Assembly (NCBI GenBank): GCA_963575745.1 | Contig: CAUYUJ010018717.1 | Span: 102,501-165,133 of the forward strand | Length of the DNA: 62,633 nt | Direction of reading: 5' to 3' | Source of the DNA: Prorocentrum cordatum | Taxonomy: Eukaryota > Sar > Dinophyceae > Prorocentrales > Prorocentraceae | In this document: positions 21,206 to 31,431 of the stretch, piece by piece | Layout: each line of letters starts with the position of its first letter | Numbering within the stretch: position 1 is the first letter of the stretch | Position numbers and translations under genes: made by a program | Notes under the pieces: generated by a model | Seen by the model: the letters and a program-made list of their open reading frames with translations, nothing else | What the model was told of the DNA's origin: nothing | The model's database searches: none

Positions 21206-22090
21206 CGCCCTCGAGCCCCTGGGGCATCCGAAGGGAATCGGGGGCGACAAGCTGGCCCTGGGGAAGAGGCTTCGGCCGCAAGAGGGAACCACATACCGTC
21301 GGGTGTCACGGAACATGGCGGATCCGTGGATCCCGCGCGTGTGCGCCAGATCCTCGGATCGGGGCCGATGCCGCCTGACCTGGCGACGGGGCGCGCCAGT
21401 TTTGGTACCGCAGCCGGGTCTGCCTCCAATCCACGCGCCTCGATCCAGGCCTGCGGTTCCTCGAGATGGGGGGGGTGGGGCTGTCTGAGGGGGGACACGT
21501 GGATTCGGAATCGGCGACGTACAGTGCGGGCGCGGCCGCAAGAAACCCTCGCAAGAAACCCAACCCTGAGAACCCGCGCGCGAGGTGAAACCTGGAGCAC
21601 CCTTAACGCAGCAGCTCCTTCAACGGCTGCGGGAAATCACCGCGCAGCGCGAGGAACGAAGAAACCAAAGATACCCTGACGAAACACATATGGTTCCTTG
21701 ATGCGCGCTCCCACTGTACCGCCAGTGGGCCCTCGATAGCAAGACCGCACGCTCCTGGCCTGGGCCCCGATCGCCGGGGAGGGGCGCTTGGGGGTCGATG
21801 CTCCTCCCCTGGGCCAGTCCCTCCCCTGCGGTTGCCCCCGACTGGCGGGGTGGGGGGGACAGCCTCCTCTCCAGACTCGGCGGCTCCGAGGGGCGTGGTC
21901 TATACCGAGCGTGTGCTCTGCAGCTCGCGCCTGGGGGGGGAGCGGGCGAGGACCTTGACAGAGATCTCTGCCGCCCCGACGAGGGCTCACCAGTCCCCAG
22001 CTAGACGAAGAAGAAGAAGAAGAAGAAGAAGAAGAAGAAGAAAAAGAAGAACACGAACAAACGCAACGCCAGAAATATAAACTCGTGGTG
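21206..22090 (+). other. GC-rich spacer without supported gene
   Basis: No convincing coding frame. CAAGAAACCCAACCCTGAGA (about 21555-21575), preceded by a second CAAGAAACC, recurs at about 39351-39383, indicating a shared repeat fragment. 22005-22045 is (GAA)n. Confidence 0.55.
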
Positions 22091-22093
22091 TTA

Positions 22094-22173
22094 CGCGCGG
22101 ATTTCTTGGATCTGCGCTGCACCCTCCTCCCTGGCGCGCGGAGCGCGCCAGGCGGATCCAAGAAATCCGCGCG
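22094..22173 (+). mobile_element. MITE-like element M2, copy 1 (80 bp)
   Basis: CGCGCGGATTTCTTGGATC (22094-22112) and its exact complement (22155-22173) enclose a second palindrome, CTGGCGCGCGGAGCGCGCCA. The element can fold almost end to end. A longer relative is at 48991-49113 with the same terminal GCGCGGATTTC motif. Confidence 0.82.
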
Positions 22174-22576
22174 GAGCGTCGAACATTTCTGTTGACGGCG
22201 TTTGTTCTTCTTCGACCAACGGCGCCGATCGCAAACCACACCCGGGCGCAACCACGCCCAACTGTGGGGCCGTCGACGGACCTCCGGCGGCCGGCTGCTG
22301 CTTTCTCGATCCCGGCGCGCGGATCGCGGGGCCGTGCGGAGGGCTTCGGGCCCATCAGGAGCTTCCGCAAGACGCCGACGAGGCCTCTGGGCCCCGCCGA
22401 GGGCCGAGGAGGCCGAGGAGGCCTCTGGGCCAGGCGGAGCAAGAGGCTCCGCCGGAGGCCCCTGGGCCCCGCGGACGGAAGCAGACCCGCCTCGTCGGAG
22501 GTCTGGGCCCCCCGACTGCGGGGTCCGAGGGACAAACATTGTTTTTGCTGGTTGGAGTGAGCGCAAAGCTTTTAAG

Positions 22577-22641
<65 letters not shown>

Positions 22642-23357
22642 CGGATTTCCATAGGGAACAACATTGGGGCGGCTGGAGCCGCTCTCCCCCAAGGAGGGAT
22701 GCTGGTGCCGCTACTTCCGGGGCTCCGCTTCGGGCCTCGGGGGCCATCCGGCACGAGCCCAGGAGGAAACCTGGGCCCGCGAGGAGGGGTCGAGTCTTCT
22801 GGGGGTGCACATTGTGAAAGAATCACGTCGGGGGTCCGACTACCTCTTCCTCCGCCTCCTCCTCCTCCTCCCACTGTTGCTCCTCCTCCTCCTCCTCCGC
22901 CTCCTCCTCCCGCTCTTCGGTAGAGCGAGGCGCATGGCAAGGCCACTCAGCAGCGGAACGAGAACGCAACCAACAAGAAGGCTCTCCTGCACACCAGAAA
23001 GTTCGCGGCTGCGGTCGGACACCTGTTTGCTTTGATGCGTGTACACATGTTTTGTCCATCTATGGCGAGCGGCGGACTCCAAACATTCCCTCCTCCTCCT
23101 CCTCCTGTGAAGTTTTGCCCACGGCCCTCGAAGATCGCGGGGAGGACGTGGAGGATGAGGATGGACTGAGGATGAAAGGAGGGAAGCGGGCGGACCACGA
23201 ATTGACTGGGCGTCTGTCTGTTGTTAGTTGGTATTTTTCGGTGGGTGGGAAGGACATCGGATGTATTTGGCCTGTTCTCGGAGTCTAGAGGCTTCCCGGG
23301 GCCATGATCTCGGGCGGTATGGCCTTCGACCGCCTCCCTGGTGTTGTTTTTCCTGTA
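22174..23357 (+). other. GC-rich spacer with GA and TCC microsatellites
   Basis: 22577-22642 is (GA)n. 22845-22915 and 23087-23106 are TCC. 22200-22560 is open in several frames but has no recognisable protein. No gene supported. Confidence 0.55.
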
Positions 23358-24547
23358 CCATCCTGTGGTGTTGGGTCCTCGTTTTGAAGAGACAGCACCG
23401 TGCGTCTCTTCTCTTCCTCCTCCTCCTCCTATTCCTCCTCGTCCTCCTCCTCCTCTCCTCCTCCCCTTCCTCCCTCCTCCTCCCTGCGTTTCACCCACCC
23501 AACACAGCGCTTCGTGGCCCCATTAAGGGATTCCACCTAACGCCCCAGTAGCGCAGCCTGCATGGCGCCGTCGCCCCATTTTGGCACACCCCTCACACGC
23601 TTCGTGGCCCCACAGGGAGGCCCATCTAAGGTCCCAGTGACGCAGCCCGCATGGCGCCGCCGCCCCATTTCGGCACACCCTTGACACGCTTCGTGGCCCC
23701 ATGGGGAGCTCCATCGAGGGTCCCAGTGGAGCAGCCCGCATGGCGCCGCCACCCCATTTTGGCACACCCCTCACACGCTTCGTTGCCCCATAGGGAGCTC
23801 CATCTAGGGTCCCAGTGGCGCAGCCCGCATGGCGCCTCTGCCCCATTTTGGCACACCCCTCATACGCTTCGTGGCCCCACCGGGAACTCCATCCAGAGTC
23901 CCAGTGGCGCAGCCCGCATGACGCCGCCGCCCCATTGTGGCACATCCCTCAGACGTTTCGTGGCCCCATAAGGAGCTCCACCTAAGGTCCCATTGGCGGA
24001 ACTCGCATGGCGGCCCAGTGGCGGAGTTCGCATGGCGGCGACTTTCGGTTTCTGGAAGTTTTTCGTCGTATTCGCGTGTTGAGTCCGCTTTCGGGCCGCG
24101 CATCCCAGGCGGGAGCCAGCCTGCTCGCTCGCTCTGCTCCGCGCAGCGGACGGCCCGCGCGCGTCGCCGGGATCCTTTCAGGGCGGCCACCGCGCGTCGC
24201 GGGGACTCCGTGCGACGCCGCGCCCGCAGCCTTGGACGTGGGCGTGCACGGGCAAAGAGGGAGAAGAAGAACGGGAACGAAGCGAGCGAAATCCTCGTGA
24301 GAGGCGCGCCGACATGGGCGTCGACATTTATGCACGTAGGCTCACGCGCGCGCAGACTCATCCACAATCAGACTCACGCGCTCTCAGTCTCTCGCACACA
24401 GACCTATCGTCTTCGCTCGCATTGTGTGCCCCGCCACGCATATCGGCACGCCCCTCACACGGTTCGTGGCCCCATAGGGGGCGCGGGCGAAGATGATATT
24501 CATACTTGCGATATTCTCACCTGCATTTGGTTGGGTCTTTTGCCAGG
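23358..24547 (+). mobile_element. Composite repeat R3, copy 1 (89-bp units)
   Basis: The head CCATCCTGTGGTGTTGGGTC then CGTTTTGAAGA, then a TCC stretch, then tandem units with CGCTTCGTGGCCCCATAGGG landmarks at 23508, 23598, 23687, 23776, 23865 and 23954 (89 bp apart after the first). Each unit also has CCCAGTGGCGCAGCCCGCAT and CCCCATTTTGGCACACC. At about 24048-24430 an unrelated 380-bp segment interrupts a unit, whose remainder resumes at CATATCGGCACGCCCCTCAC. The tail is GATATTCATACTTGCG ... TTGGTTGGGTC ... GCCAGG. Copy 2 (35883-37638) has the same head and tail but 99-bp units. Confidence 0.87.
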
Positions 24548-25178
24548 CTACTTGAACCCATGTCCTTCGGCGGTCCATGTGCCCGATGCTGGTTTTAGTT
24601 CACCCATCCCGCGAATAGTTTTTCACATATCGAATTCTAAGCTGTGATTTGTCAAAAGTGTTCGTCCTCAATCGGAACGTCTTCGGTCCAGAAGTGCCCC
24701 CGCTGCAACGCTGATCACTCTTCAAGATCGGCACCGTGCATTTCTGAATGGCGCTCTCGCCCCATCGTGGGCCACACTTCTATATCCGATTCCTTCCTCG
24801 TCGCTGCCGTCTCCCTCCTTTCCCCTCCTCCGCTTCCCCTGATGCTGCTGCTGATCCTCCTCGCACGAACAAGAAGCCCCCTCGCCGATTGTACGGCAAT
24901 CGATGGCTCAGATCCTGTACATGTTATTTGGAGATCAAGGTTTTCTAGAACACCCCAGTTGGCGGAACCGCTGGCTCTCCCTGTGGGGGCCATCAAGCTG
25001 CGCGGATGAGGTTTCAGCATGGTTAACTTTGCAGCAACAAGTCCCCTGCCAGGCCGACCAGGCCGACACCCGGAAGGCCGCCGACGCGCCACTGAAGCGA
25101 ATTTGTGACTGTCGAGTCGGACACCCGCATAAAAAATGCAGAGCGTATGCAGCCTCATGCAGTGTTGCCCGACTCCTG
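24548..25178 (+). other. Lower-GC spacer downstream of the nuclease-like gene
   Basis: No protein is recognisable. This would contain the 3' untranslated region of the minus-strand gene at 25179-26387. GC content drops here and stays lower to about 26750, unlike the neighbouring repeats. Confidence 0.5.
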
Positions 25179-26387
25179 TCACCACTCCACGAGTGCAACG
25201 TACTCGCATGATAAAAACTCCAACTTCTTCAATACTAAATCGAGCGCCGTGGACCAATCCTGCGTGCGCCGCGCTCCACGCACACAAACGTCATACCCAC
25301 TTGCCCGGAAATCGCCACGAACGCCAGTGGAAGACATGACGGCGTTGCCGTCATGCCGATAAAGAACAATGCCACGTGGTGTGTAAATGCATAACATGAG
25401 CTCATCAAAAGAGGTACGCTTGATGGCGCGAAACCTAACCATCCAAGTATCGCAACGTGAGTTCCAAACAAGCTGAGAACTCTTGCATTCAATTCGTCGG
25501 CCGTCCCGGCTCCAATCATATTCTGCCTGTTGAATATTCCGGCGAGCCCCGTTACAACGAACGCCCACGACAGGATCCATCACAGACGACCCCATATTCA
25601 AAACAGTGTCGACAACTCGAGCAATTGATTGTATCCTTGTACCTCGAACTCCAACATCTAGACTTGCAAGAGGCACGTCGTGATACGCTTCGCCCATTCT
25701 TACGGCATAGGGAGTTTGCTTAAAAATAGCAAGGGCTTTGACCACGCTAGGGTGCTGGAGTGATAACTGTGTCAATCGTCTGCATTGGTTGCTTGGAGCA
25801 TCCAGTTTCCCAAGAACAGATTCTAGCGCAACGTGCCAGTCGCCCACTCCCCCAGGACCGTAAAAGCAAATGTGACATCCCTCTGTCTCGGTGCGTGCGC
25901 CAGATGAGGCAATTCCCAAGCGAAGGTCGTGCTGGTACACGATCAGCTCCAAAGGCGTGTACAGCACCAGGAGTAGAATGTCAAAGGAACGAAACTTGAC
26001 GGAATGAAATCGAAAACTCCATCTTCTTGAACCTCCGCTCCAAATGAACATTGCACTCTTACATTCAACCCTTCGCCCATTACAGAGCCAATCATACTCA
26101 GCTGTGCTCGCCGCTCGTCGCCTCCCGTCGCAACGCATGCCAGGCTCCGCATCCGTTACATGTGCATCCCTCTCCCCAATTAACTCAGACGTGCGCACAA
26201 TGACGGAGAACAGTTCGCCACGCAGCTTCGAACTCATGTTTGCGAAAGGTGCCCCCTCGTAAGCAGCGGCGCGCCCCACACTACCATTCACAATGCCATG
26301 AAAACGCGATGCAGGCAGAACCAACGATCGCATGCTGAAAGACGGTGTACGCCTGCAACCCAAGACGATATGCCTCCGCAACGGCAT
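25179..26387 (-). CDS. Tandem PD-(D/E)XK nuclease-like protein, 402 aa
   Basis: Intact single-exon frame. ATG 26387 is the first ATG after an SL relic 139 nt upstream. The protein is an internal duplication at an offset of about 192 residues. Copy 1 (about 27-215) has AEYDW 96-100, GRRVECKS 104-111, FDILLLVLYTP 135-145 and DWHVALESVLGKL 183-195. Copy 2 (about 219-402) has AEYDW 288-292, GRRIECKS 296-303, FDELMLCIYTP 327-337 and DWSTALDLVLKKL 377-389. The pattern Asp, 8 residues, Glu-x-Lys (D99/E108/K110; D291/E300/K302), flanked by hydrophobic strands, resembles the active site of PD-(D/E)XK nucleases. Both copies keep it. A nuclease acting on DNA or RNA is therefore inferred; substrate and pathway are unknown. 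There is no signal peptide or membrane segment. Base composition is less GC-rich than the surroundings. Confidence 0.72.
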   Translation of the reverse strand: MPLRRHIVLGCRRTPSFSMRSLVLPASRFHGIVNGSVGRAAAYEGAPFANMSSKLRGELFSVIVRTSELIGERDAHVTDAEPGMRCDGRRRAASTAEYDWLCNGRRVECKSAMFIWSGGSRRWSFRFHSVKFRSFDILLLVLYTPLELIVYQHDLRLGIASSGARTETEGCHICFYGPGGVGDWHVALESVLGKLDAPSNQCRRLTQLSLQHPSVVKALAIFKQTPYAVRMGEAYHDVPLASLDVGVRGTRIQSIARVVDTVLNMGSSVMDPVVGVRCNGARRNIQQAEYDWSRDGRRIECKSSQLVWNSRCDTWMVRFRAIKRTSFDELMLCIYTPRGIVLYRHDGNAVMSSTGVRGDFRASGYDVCVRGARRTQDWSTALDLVLKKLEFLSCEYVALVEW

Positions 26388-26493
26388 ATCAACTGAAACC
26401 GACTCTCGGAATGACTTGATTCAAAACTGTGGCTTGAGAAGATGGCGTCGCCCTGAATGGTTTCAGCAAAATATGCTTGAGAGCTGCGGCGAT

Positions 26494-26517
26494 TTGAGCC
26501 AAGGACAATCGAACCAA
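26494..26517 (-). other. Two further degenerate SL-like segments
   Basis: Just downstream of the main SL relic the minus strand has TTGGTTCGA (26509-26517) and TTGGCTCAA (26494-26502), 15 nt apart. Fifteen nt is the length left when a leader is spliced onto the AG inside an older leader. They could mark earlier rounds of retroposition, but each matches only 8-9 of 15 positions. Confidence 0.35.
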
Positions 26518-26525
26518 TAACAGAC

Positions 26526-26547
26526 CCTGAACCAAAATGGCAACGGA
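26526..26547 (-). promoter_or_regulatory. Relic of dinoflagellate spliced leader (19/22)
   Basis: The minus strand reads TCCGTTGCCATTTTGGTT followed by CAGG, 19 of 22 identical to the dinoflagellate spliced leader. It lies 139 nt upstream of the start of the tandem nuclease-like gene, on the same strand, with no intervening ATG. This indicates that the gene is, or descends from, a retrocopy of a trans-spliced mRNA. Confidence 0.85.
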
Positions 26548-26754
26548 ATGCCGGTGAGATCCCAGCGGGACGGCGTTATTCTCACCAGTGCACTGAGCCA
26601 TCTCGCATAACTGCATTCTCCTTTGAAACTGAACGGCTTGGTACCCGTGATTTGCTAGAGCTAGCCATCAGTTCTCAGAGCATGGCAATCGGAGGGGAGG
26701 CCGGCGGCAGAAGGCGACATCCTTAGGACATAAGATAATTGAGCGCAATGAGAC

Positions 26755-28097
26755 GGCATGAGCGGGACTGGTAGTAGGATGTCAGATTTGGTGCGAGCAC
26801 GCCTAGCTTGCCTCTCTACTCTCTCATCTCCTTCTCATCCTTTCCCTCTAGTCACGCCCCCTCCATTGCACTCCTCTGCTTTCCATCCTCTCATCTCGTC
26901 TCTCCGTTACTTCTATCGACTCCCATCCTCGCCCCTCCTCGGCCCTCCTCTCCCCTCCTCTTTTTCCCCTCTTCCTCCTCCTCCTCCTCCTCCTGTCCCT
27001 CCTCCTCCTCCTCCTCCTCCTCGTTCTCCTCCTTCTCCCCCTCCTCCTGTCCTTTTCTCTCCTGTCCTCGTTTTCCTCCACGTGCTCCTCCTCCTCCTCC
27101 TCCTCCTCCTCCTCCTCCTCCTCCTCCCCGTCCTCCTCCTCCTCCTTCTCCTCCTCCTCCTCCTCCTCCTCCTGCTCCTCCTTGTCCTCCTACTCCACCT
27201 GCTTTTCTCCTCTTCCTTCCTCTTTTCCCCTCCACTCCCCCTCCTCCTGCCCCTCTCATCTTCCCCCTCTTCCTCCTCTTCATCCTCCTCGTCCACCTCA
27301 TTCTCTCCCCTCCTCAACGTCCTCCTCCTTCTCCGCCTCCACCCTCCTCCACGTCCTCCGCGTCCTGCTCCTCTTACCCCTCCCCCTCCCCCTCCACCTC
27401 CCTCTCTCCCTCCAAGTCCCCCTCCTCCTCCACGTCCTCCTCCTCCGCCTCCTCCTCCTACCTCCCCCTCCTCCGCTTCCTCCTCCTCCTTCTCCTCCTC
27501 CTCCTCCTCCTCCTCCTCTCCTCCTCCTCCCTCCTCCTCCTCCTCCTCCTCCTCCTCCTCCTCCTCCTCCTCCTCCTCCTCCTCCTCCTCCTCCTCATCC
27601 TCCTCCTCTTCCTCTGCTTCCTCACTCCTACCACTCTGCCCTTGGAGCTCCGGGCAGGCTGGCCTGACCCGTCCGCGCTGGCGGAATCGGCCGGATCGCC
27701 GGGCTGCGGCATCGGGGGGCCCAACGCCGAACCCGGGGGCCTGGCGCCTTGGGGAGTGCAGCACAGGAAGGGAGAGGTTCAGGACATAGCGCGGGTGACG
27801 TGCTCCTCCTCTTCTCCTCCTCCTCCTCCTCCTCTCCTCCTCCTCCTCCTCCTCCTCCTCCTCCCCCTCCTCCTCCCGTCCTTATCCGTCTCCTTCCTCC
27901 TCGCCCTCCTTCTCTCCTCGCCCTCCTCCTCTCTCCTCCTCCTCCTCCTCCCCCCCCCCTCCCCCCCCCCCACTCCTCCTCGTTCCCCTCCTCCTCTCCT
28001 CCTCCTCCCTCCTCCTCGTCCTCCTCCTCTCCTCTCTCTTCCTCCTCCTCTCCTCCTCCTCCTCCTCCTCCTCCTCCTCCTCCTCCTCCTCCTCCGA
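26755..28097 (+). repeat. Pyrimidine-rich TCC microsatellite region
   Basis: 26768-26815 is a non-repetitive header (GTAGGATGTCAGATTTGG ... CCTAGCTTGCCTCT) that recurs at about 43419-43458 ahead of another pyrimidine tract. Beyond it TCC/CTC runs dominate to 28097, interrupted at about 27625-27795 by unique GC-rich sequence. The polypurine/polypyrimidine bias is extreme. No gene supported. Confidence 0.88.
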
Positions 28098-28845
28098 GAA
28101 GACTAAGTTGAGCGTGCTTCGCCGCAATTTTGCGCTGCATGCGGACGCGGCGGGGCGCACGGTGGCCGATGCCAGCGAGAAGGGGTGCCGCCCAGAGTTG
28201 CGCGCCAGGGCTTGCACTACATCGTGCTGGTCTTTCAACTCCGACGCCCCTGTAGTTGTTCCGATGGTGCTGTATTCGGGGTCGGCCTCGCTCTCGCCCT
28301 CGCTGAATTTTCGCTGGTGTGTGGGAGCCCGCCGAGGTGGACAGGGAGATGCAGTTCTCGTGCGGCTCCGAGTTTCCCGAGGTGTCCGCGGCGGCGGCGC
28401 TGGAAGGGCCCCTGAGGGGGATGACTGCCCATCGGCTTCCAATGGACGGGGACCCTCCCCCCGCCATGGACGGCCCTGTGAAGGGGAGCACTGCGATGCC
28501 TTCGTGCCCGACGGGGAGCCATGCACAGGGTTCTGCTCATTTCGCGCAGGACATACTGCTTGTTGTCGACAAGTCGCACGATTGTGTTCTCGCTCGGGCC
28601 GAGCTGCTCGGGCTCCGCGGCATCCTCGAGAAATTTACGTTTCGGGATGATATTTCTGGTATGGATGTGTCTCTCGCGGAGGCACTTCGTGCCCTGGAAG
28701 CGTCTGGAGGACTCGGACACCGTGCTCGGCGCGCTCTTCTGGATCGTTGAGCTGGTGTGCATCGCCTGCATCGCCACCGCCGTGCACTTGTTGTCCGTGT
28801 TCATGTGCTCTTTGCCGTGCCTGTTAAACATCCTTACACTCCTCC
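28098..28845 (+). other. Unique stretch, possible remnant of host gene
   Basis: About 750 bp of non-repetitive sequence between two TCC tracts. The plus frame 28319-28750 reads a plausible soluble stretch (FAQDILLVVDKSHDCVLARA, LAEALRALEASGG). An overlapping plus frame has a hydrophobic segment (VLGALFWIVELVCIACIATA). Neither can be tied to a family. It may contain an exon, but I cannot define splice sites. Confidence 0.3.
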
Positions 28846-28869
28846 TACTTCTACCCTTCCTTCTTCCCC

Positions 28870-29480
28870 CTCCTCACTCCACCCTCCTCCTCCTCCTCCT
28901 CCTCCTCCTTGTCCTTCTCCTCCTTGTCCTTCTCCTCCTTGTCCTCCGCCTCCTCCTCCTCCTCCTCCTGCTCCTCCTCCTCCTCCTCCTCCTCCTCCTC
29001 CTCCTCCTCCTCCTCCTCTCCCCCCCCCTCCCCTCCCCCTCCCCATCCCCCTCCTCCTTCCCCTCCCTCTCCCCCTCCCCCTCCCCCTGAGCCGTTCTGT
29101 TGACGGGCCTGGGACCCGGCAGGGGCACCCAGAGGCCAACAAGTATCGAAAGCCCTACCTCCCTCCCTCCCTACCTCCCTCCCTCCTGCTCCTATCTCGT
29201 CCGCCATCTCCTCCTCCATCTCCTCCTTCTACTCCTCCTCCTTCAACTCTTCCTTCTCCTCCTCCCTCCCGCCTCTTCCTTCCCTGCTTTCCTCCTCCTC
29301 TTCCTTTTCCTCTCCTCCTCCTCCTCCTCCTCCTCCTCCCCTCCTCCTCCTTCTCTCCATCCTCCTCCTCCTCCTCCTCCTCCTCCTCCTCCTCCTCCTC
29401 CTCGTCCTCCTCCTCCTCCTCCTCCTCCTCTCCATCCTCCTCCTCCTCCTCCTCCTCCTCCCCATCACTCCTCCTCCCGC
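28870..29480 (+). repeat. TCC microsatellite
   Basis: Near-continuous (TCC)n/(TCCC)n with short interruptions, longest pure run about 28970-29020. 29481-29950 beyond it is GC-rich unique sequence in which I see no gene, except a short (CT)n at 29630-29645. Confidence 0.9.
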
Positions 29481-29950
29481 CGGCCGCGCTCCTCCTCCTC
29501 TTCTGGAGGCTTCTGGAGGCGCGGGAGAAAGGCGAGGAAAAGGATGATGGTAAAGGGTGTGAAGTGCGAGAAGGGCGTAGATGCTGGAACGAAGATGGCG
29601 GCGACGATGGATATGATGACCTCAGCACATCTCTCTCTCTCTCTTTATCGCCGCTGGGCAGATGGCAATTAATTTGCAAGTCTTGAGCGCCCTTCGCAGA
29701 GGCGTCGCCCCCATGAATCGTACGGACCCTGGGGCCGAGACGGGCCCCCAGCGGGCGTTCGACCTTGAACGCCCGCGCTGACGCCGCCGCGTCGAGGCGG
29801 CGCGAGCCTGCCGCAAGGGCTCCGGCTGTCTGGACTCGGGCTGGTCTTCGGGGCACACCACGGGCCTCCCGCGGCCGACCGGGACGATCCGGGCACGTCC
29901 CGCACGCCCTCAGCGAGGCACAGCTGCTGCACGGCATCCCGCCGAGGCAG

Positions 29951-30495
29951 GAGTAGGACGAGGAGGAGAGGGAGGAGGAGGGGGAGGAGGAGGAGGAGGA
30001 GGAGGAGGAGGAGGAGGAGGAGGAGGAGGAGGANNNNNNNNNNNNNNNNNNNNNNNNNNNNNNNNNNNNNNNNNNNNNNNNNNNNNNNNNNNNNNNNNNN
30101 NNNNNNNNNNNNNNNNNNNNNNNNNNNNNNNNNACGACGAGGACGAGGAGGAGGAGGAGGAGGTGGAGGAGGCGGAGGAGGAGGAGGAGGAGGAGGAGGA
30201 GGAGGAGGAGGAGGTGGGGGAGGAGGGACTGCCCGCGGGCGCCGGGGGCGTCCTGCTCAACCGCTCCGGGCGGGCGCAGGCCCTCGGCGCTGACGACGAC
30301 GACGACACCTTCGACAATGATGACGACGACCCCCTCGACGACGACGACGACGACGACGAGGGCGACGACGAAGACGATGACGAGGAGGAGGAGGAGGAGG
30401 AGGAGGAGGAGGAGGACGACGACGAGGACAAGGACGACGACACCCTCGACGACGACGACGACAACGACGACGACGCCAACGGCGAGACGCGCCGA
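29951..30495 (+). repeat. GGA/GAC microsatellites around assembly gap
   Basis: GGA run 29955-30033, then 100 Ns (30034-30133), then GAG to about 30220 and GAC/GAG at 30290-30480. The sequence entering the gap is pure GGA, so the gap is an unresolved microsatellite. The round length of 100 suggests a placeholder. Confidence 0.95.
30034..30133. other. Assembly gap (100 N)
   Basis: Exactly 100 Ns inside a GGA microsatellite. True length unknown. Confidence 1.
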
Positions 30496-30843
30496 AGGCG
30501 AGGCCCTGTCTCGAACAGCAAATCTCGTTGGCAACCCCGCCGGCCGTTGCACGCCTTCCTTGCACGCCCGACCGGCCTCTCGCCGAGACGACTGGGACGC
30601 ACCAGAGATATACCAATGCTATATGTCCTCCTTGCCTCCTTGGAGGCGCACGTCCGACCCGCACATATAGCATACCCGTCTTGTAGTATATCGTTTCCCG
30701 AGCGGTGTGGCCAGAAAGCGCCCGCCACGACGCGTACACTGTAAGATTCCCTGTGGGGGGCGACGCACATATAGAAGAAGTCTGCTGTGGTGACGAGGAA
30801 CGGCGGCCGTGCAGTGGGCCCAGAACTCGAAGCACTGCCAGAA

Positions 30844-31043
30844 TCGGCGGCGAGCGAGGGGGGGAAGTGAGAAGGAGAAGGCCTTCTCAGAAGGCTCGGA
30901 AGCCCCCAGCCTGCTGCGAGGCTTTCTGAGCCTTCCCCGAAGACAGAGAGCCCTTCTCAGAGGTCGCGAGGGCTTCTGAGAAGTCCCGCTCTCCTTCTGA
31001 GAAGGCCTTCTCCTTCTCGTCTCCCTCCCTCGCTCGCCGCCGA
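30844..31043 (+). mobile_element. MITE-like element with 50-bp inverted repeats and 5-bp target duplication
   Basis: The arms at 30845-30894 and 30993-31042 are inverted complements at about 46 of 50 positions, beginning CGGCGGCGAGCGAGGG and including GAAGGAGAAGGCCTTCTCAG. The element from T30844 to A31043 is 200 bp and is flanked on both sides by CAGAA (30839-30843 and 31044-31048), a likely 5-bp target duplication. The central 100 bp is unique and non-coding. One copy in this window. Confidence 0.85.
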
Positions 31044-31403
31044 CAGAAGTCAGCAGAGCCTCTCGGGGGCCTCGTGCTGCGGGAGCTGGACGTCGGCGCG
31101 TGCGCGAGACTCTCGCGCGAGCGAAGCACGCGGCAAAGGCGCGCGCCTTCTGGCGGGGTGCCCTCGGTGGACGGCGGCCCAGAGACATCGGCGTTGGTCT
31201 CCCGTCCGTTTCGGAAGGAGAGGGAGAGAGAAGCAACGGATGGGGGAGGAGGGGAAGAGGGAGGAAGGCACGAGAAGAGGTGACGAAGAGGACGAGGAAT
31301 AAGATACTGCAGAACACGATGGAATGTGATAGGACGGGCACGTACATACATGTGTGCATGTCTATGTCTATGTCTATGTCTATGCCTTTGCCTATGTATG
31401 TGT

Positions 31404-31427
31404 ATATATATATATATATATATATAC
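31404..31427 (+). repeat. (TA)n microsatellite adjoining R1 copy 2
   Basis: A TA run directly before the R1 terminus, preceded by CTATGT hexamers at 31361-31400. It may be the insertion target, since the opposite R1 end is also followed by GATATATACAC. Confidence 0.85.
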
Positions 31428-31431
31428 GTTG

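Noticed and set aside
23508-24000. CCATTTTGGC in R3 units as spliced-leader copies
   Set aside because: Only the 10-nt core matches, and it is followed by ACACC instead of TCAAG in every unit. Chance similarity amplified by tandem duplication.
26758-28106. ORFs of 280-430 aa rich in Ser, Pro, Leu, Glu or Arg
   Set aside because: All six frames are open because the DNA is (TCC)n; composition only.
29155-30770. 465- and 286-aa ORFs spanning the N gap
   Set aside because: They cross 100 Ns and are otherwise microsatellite translation, so continuity is not real.
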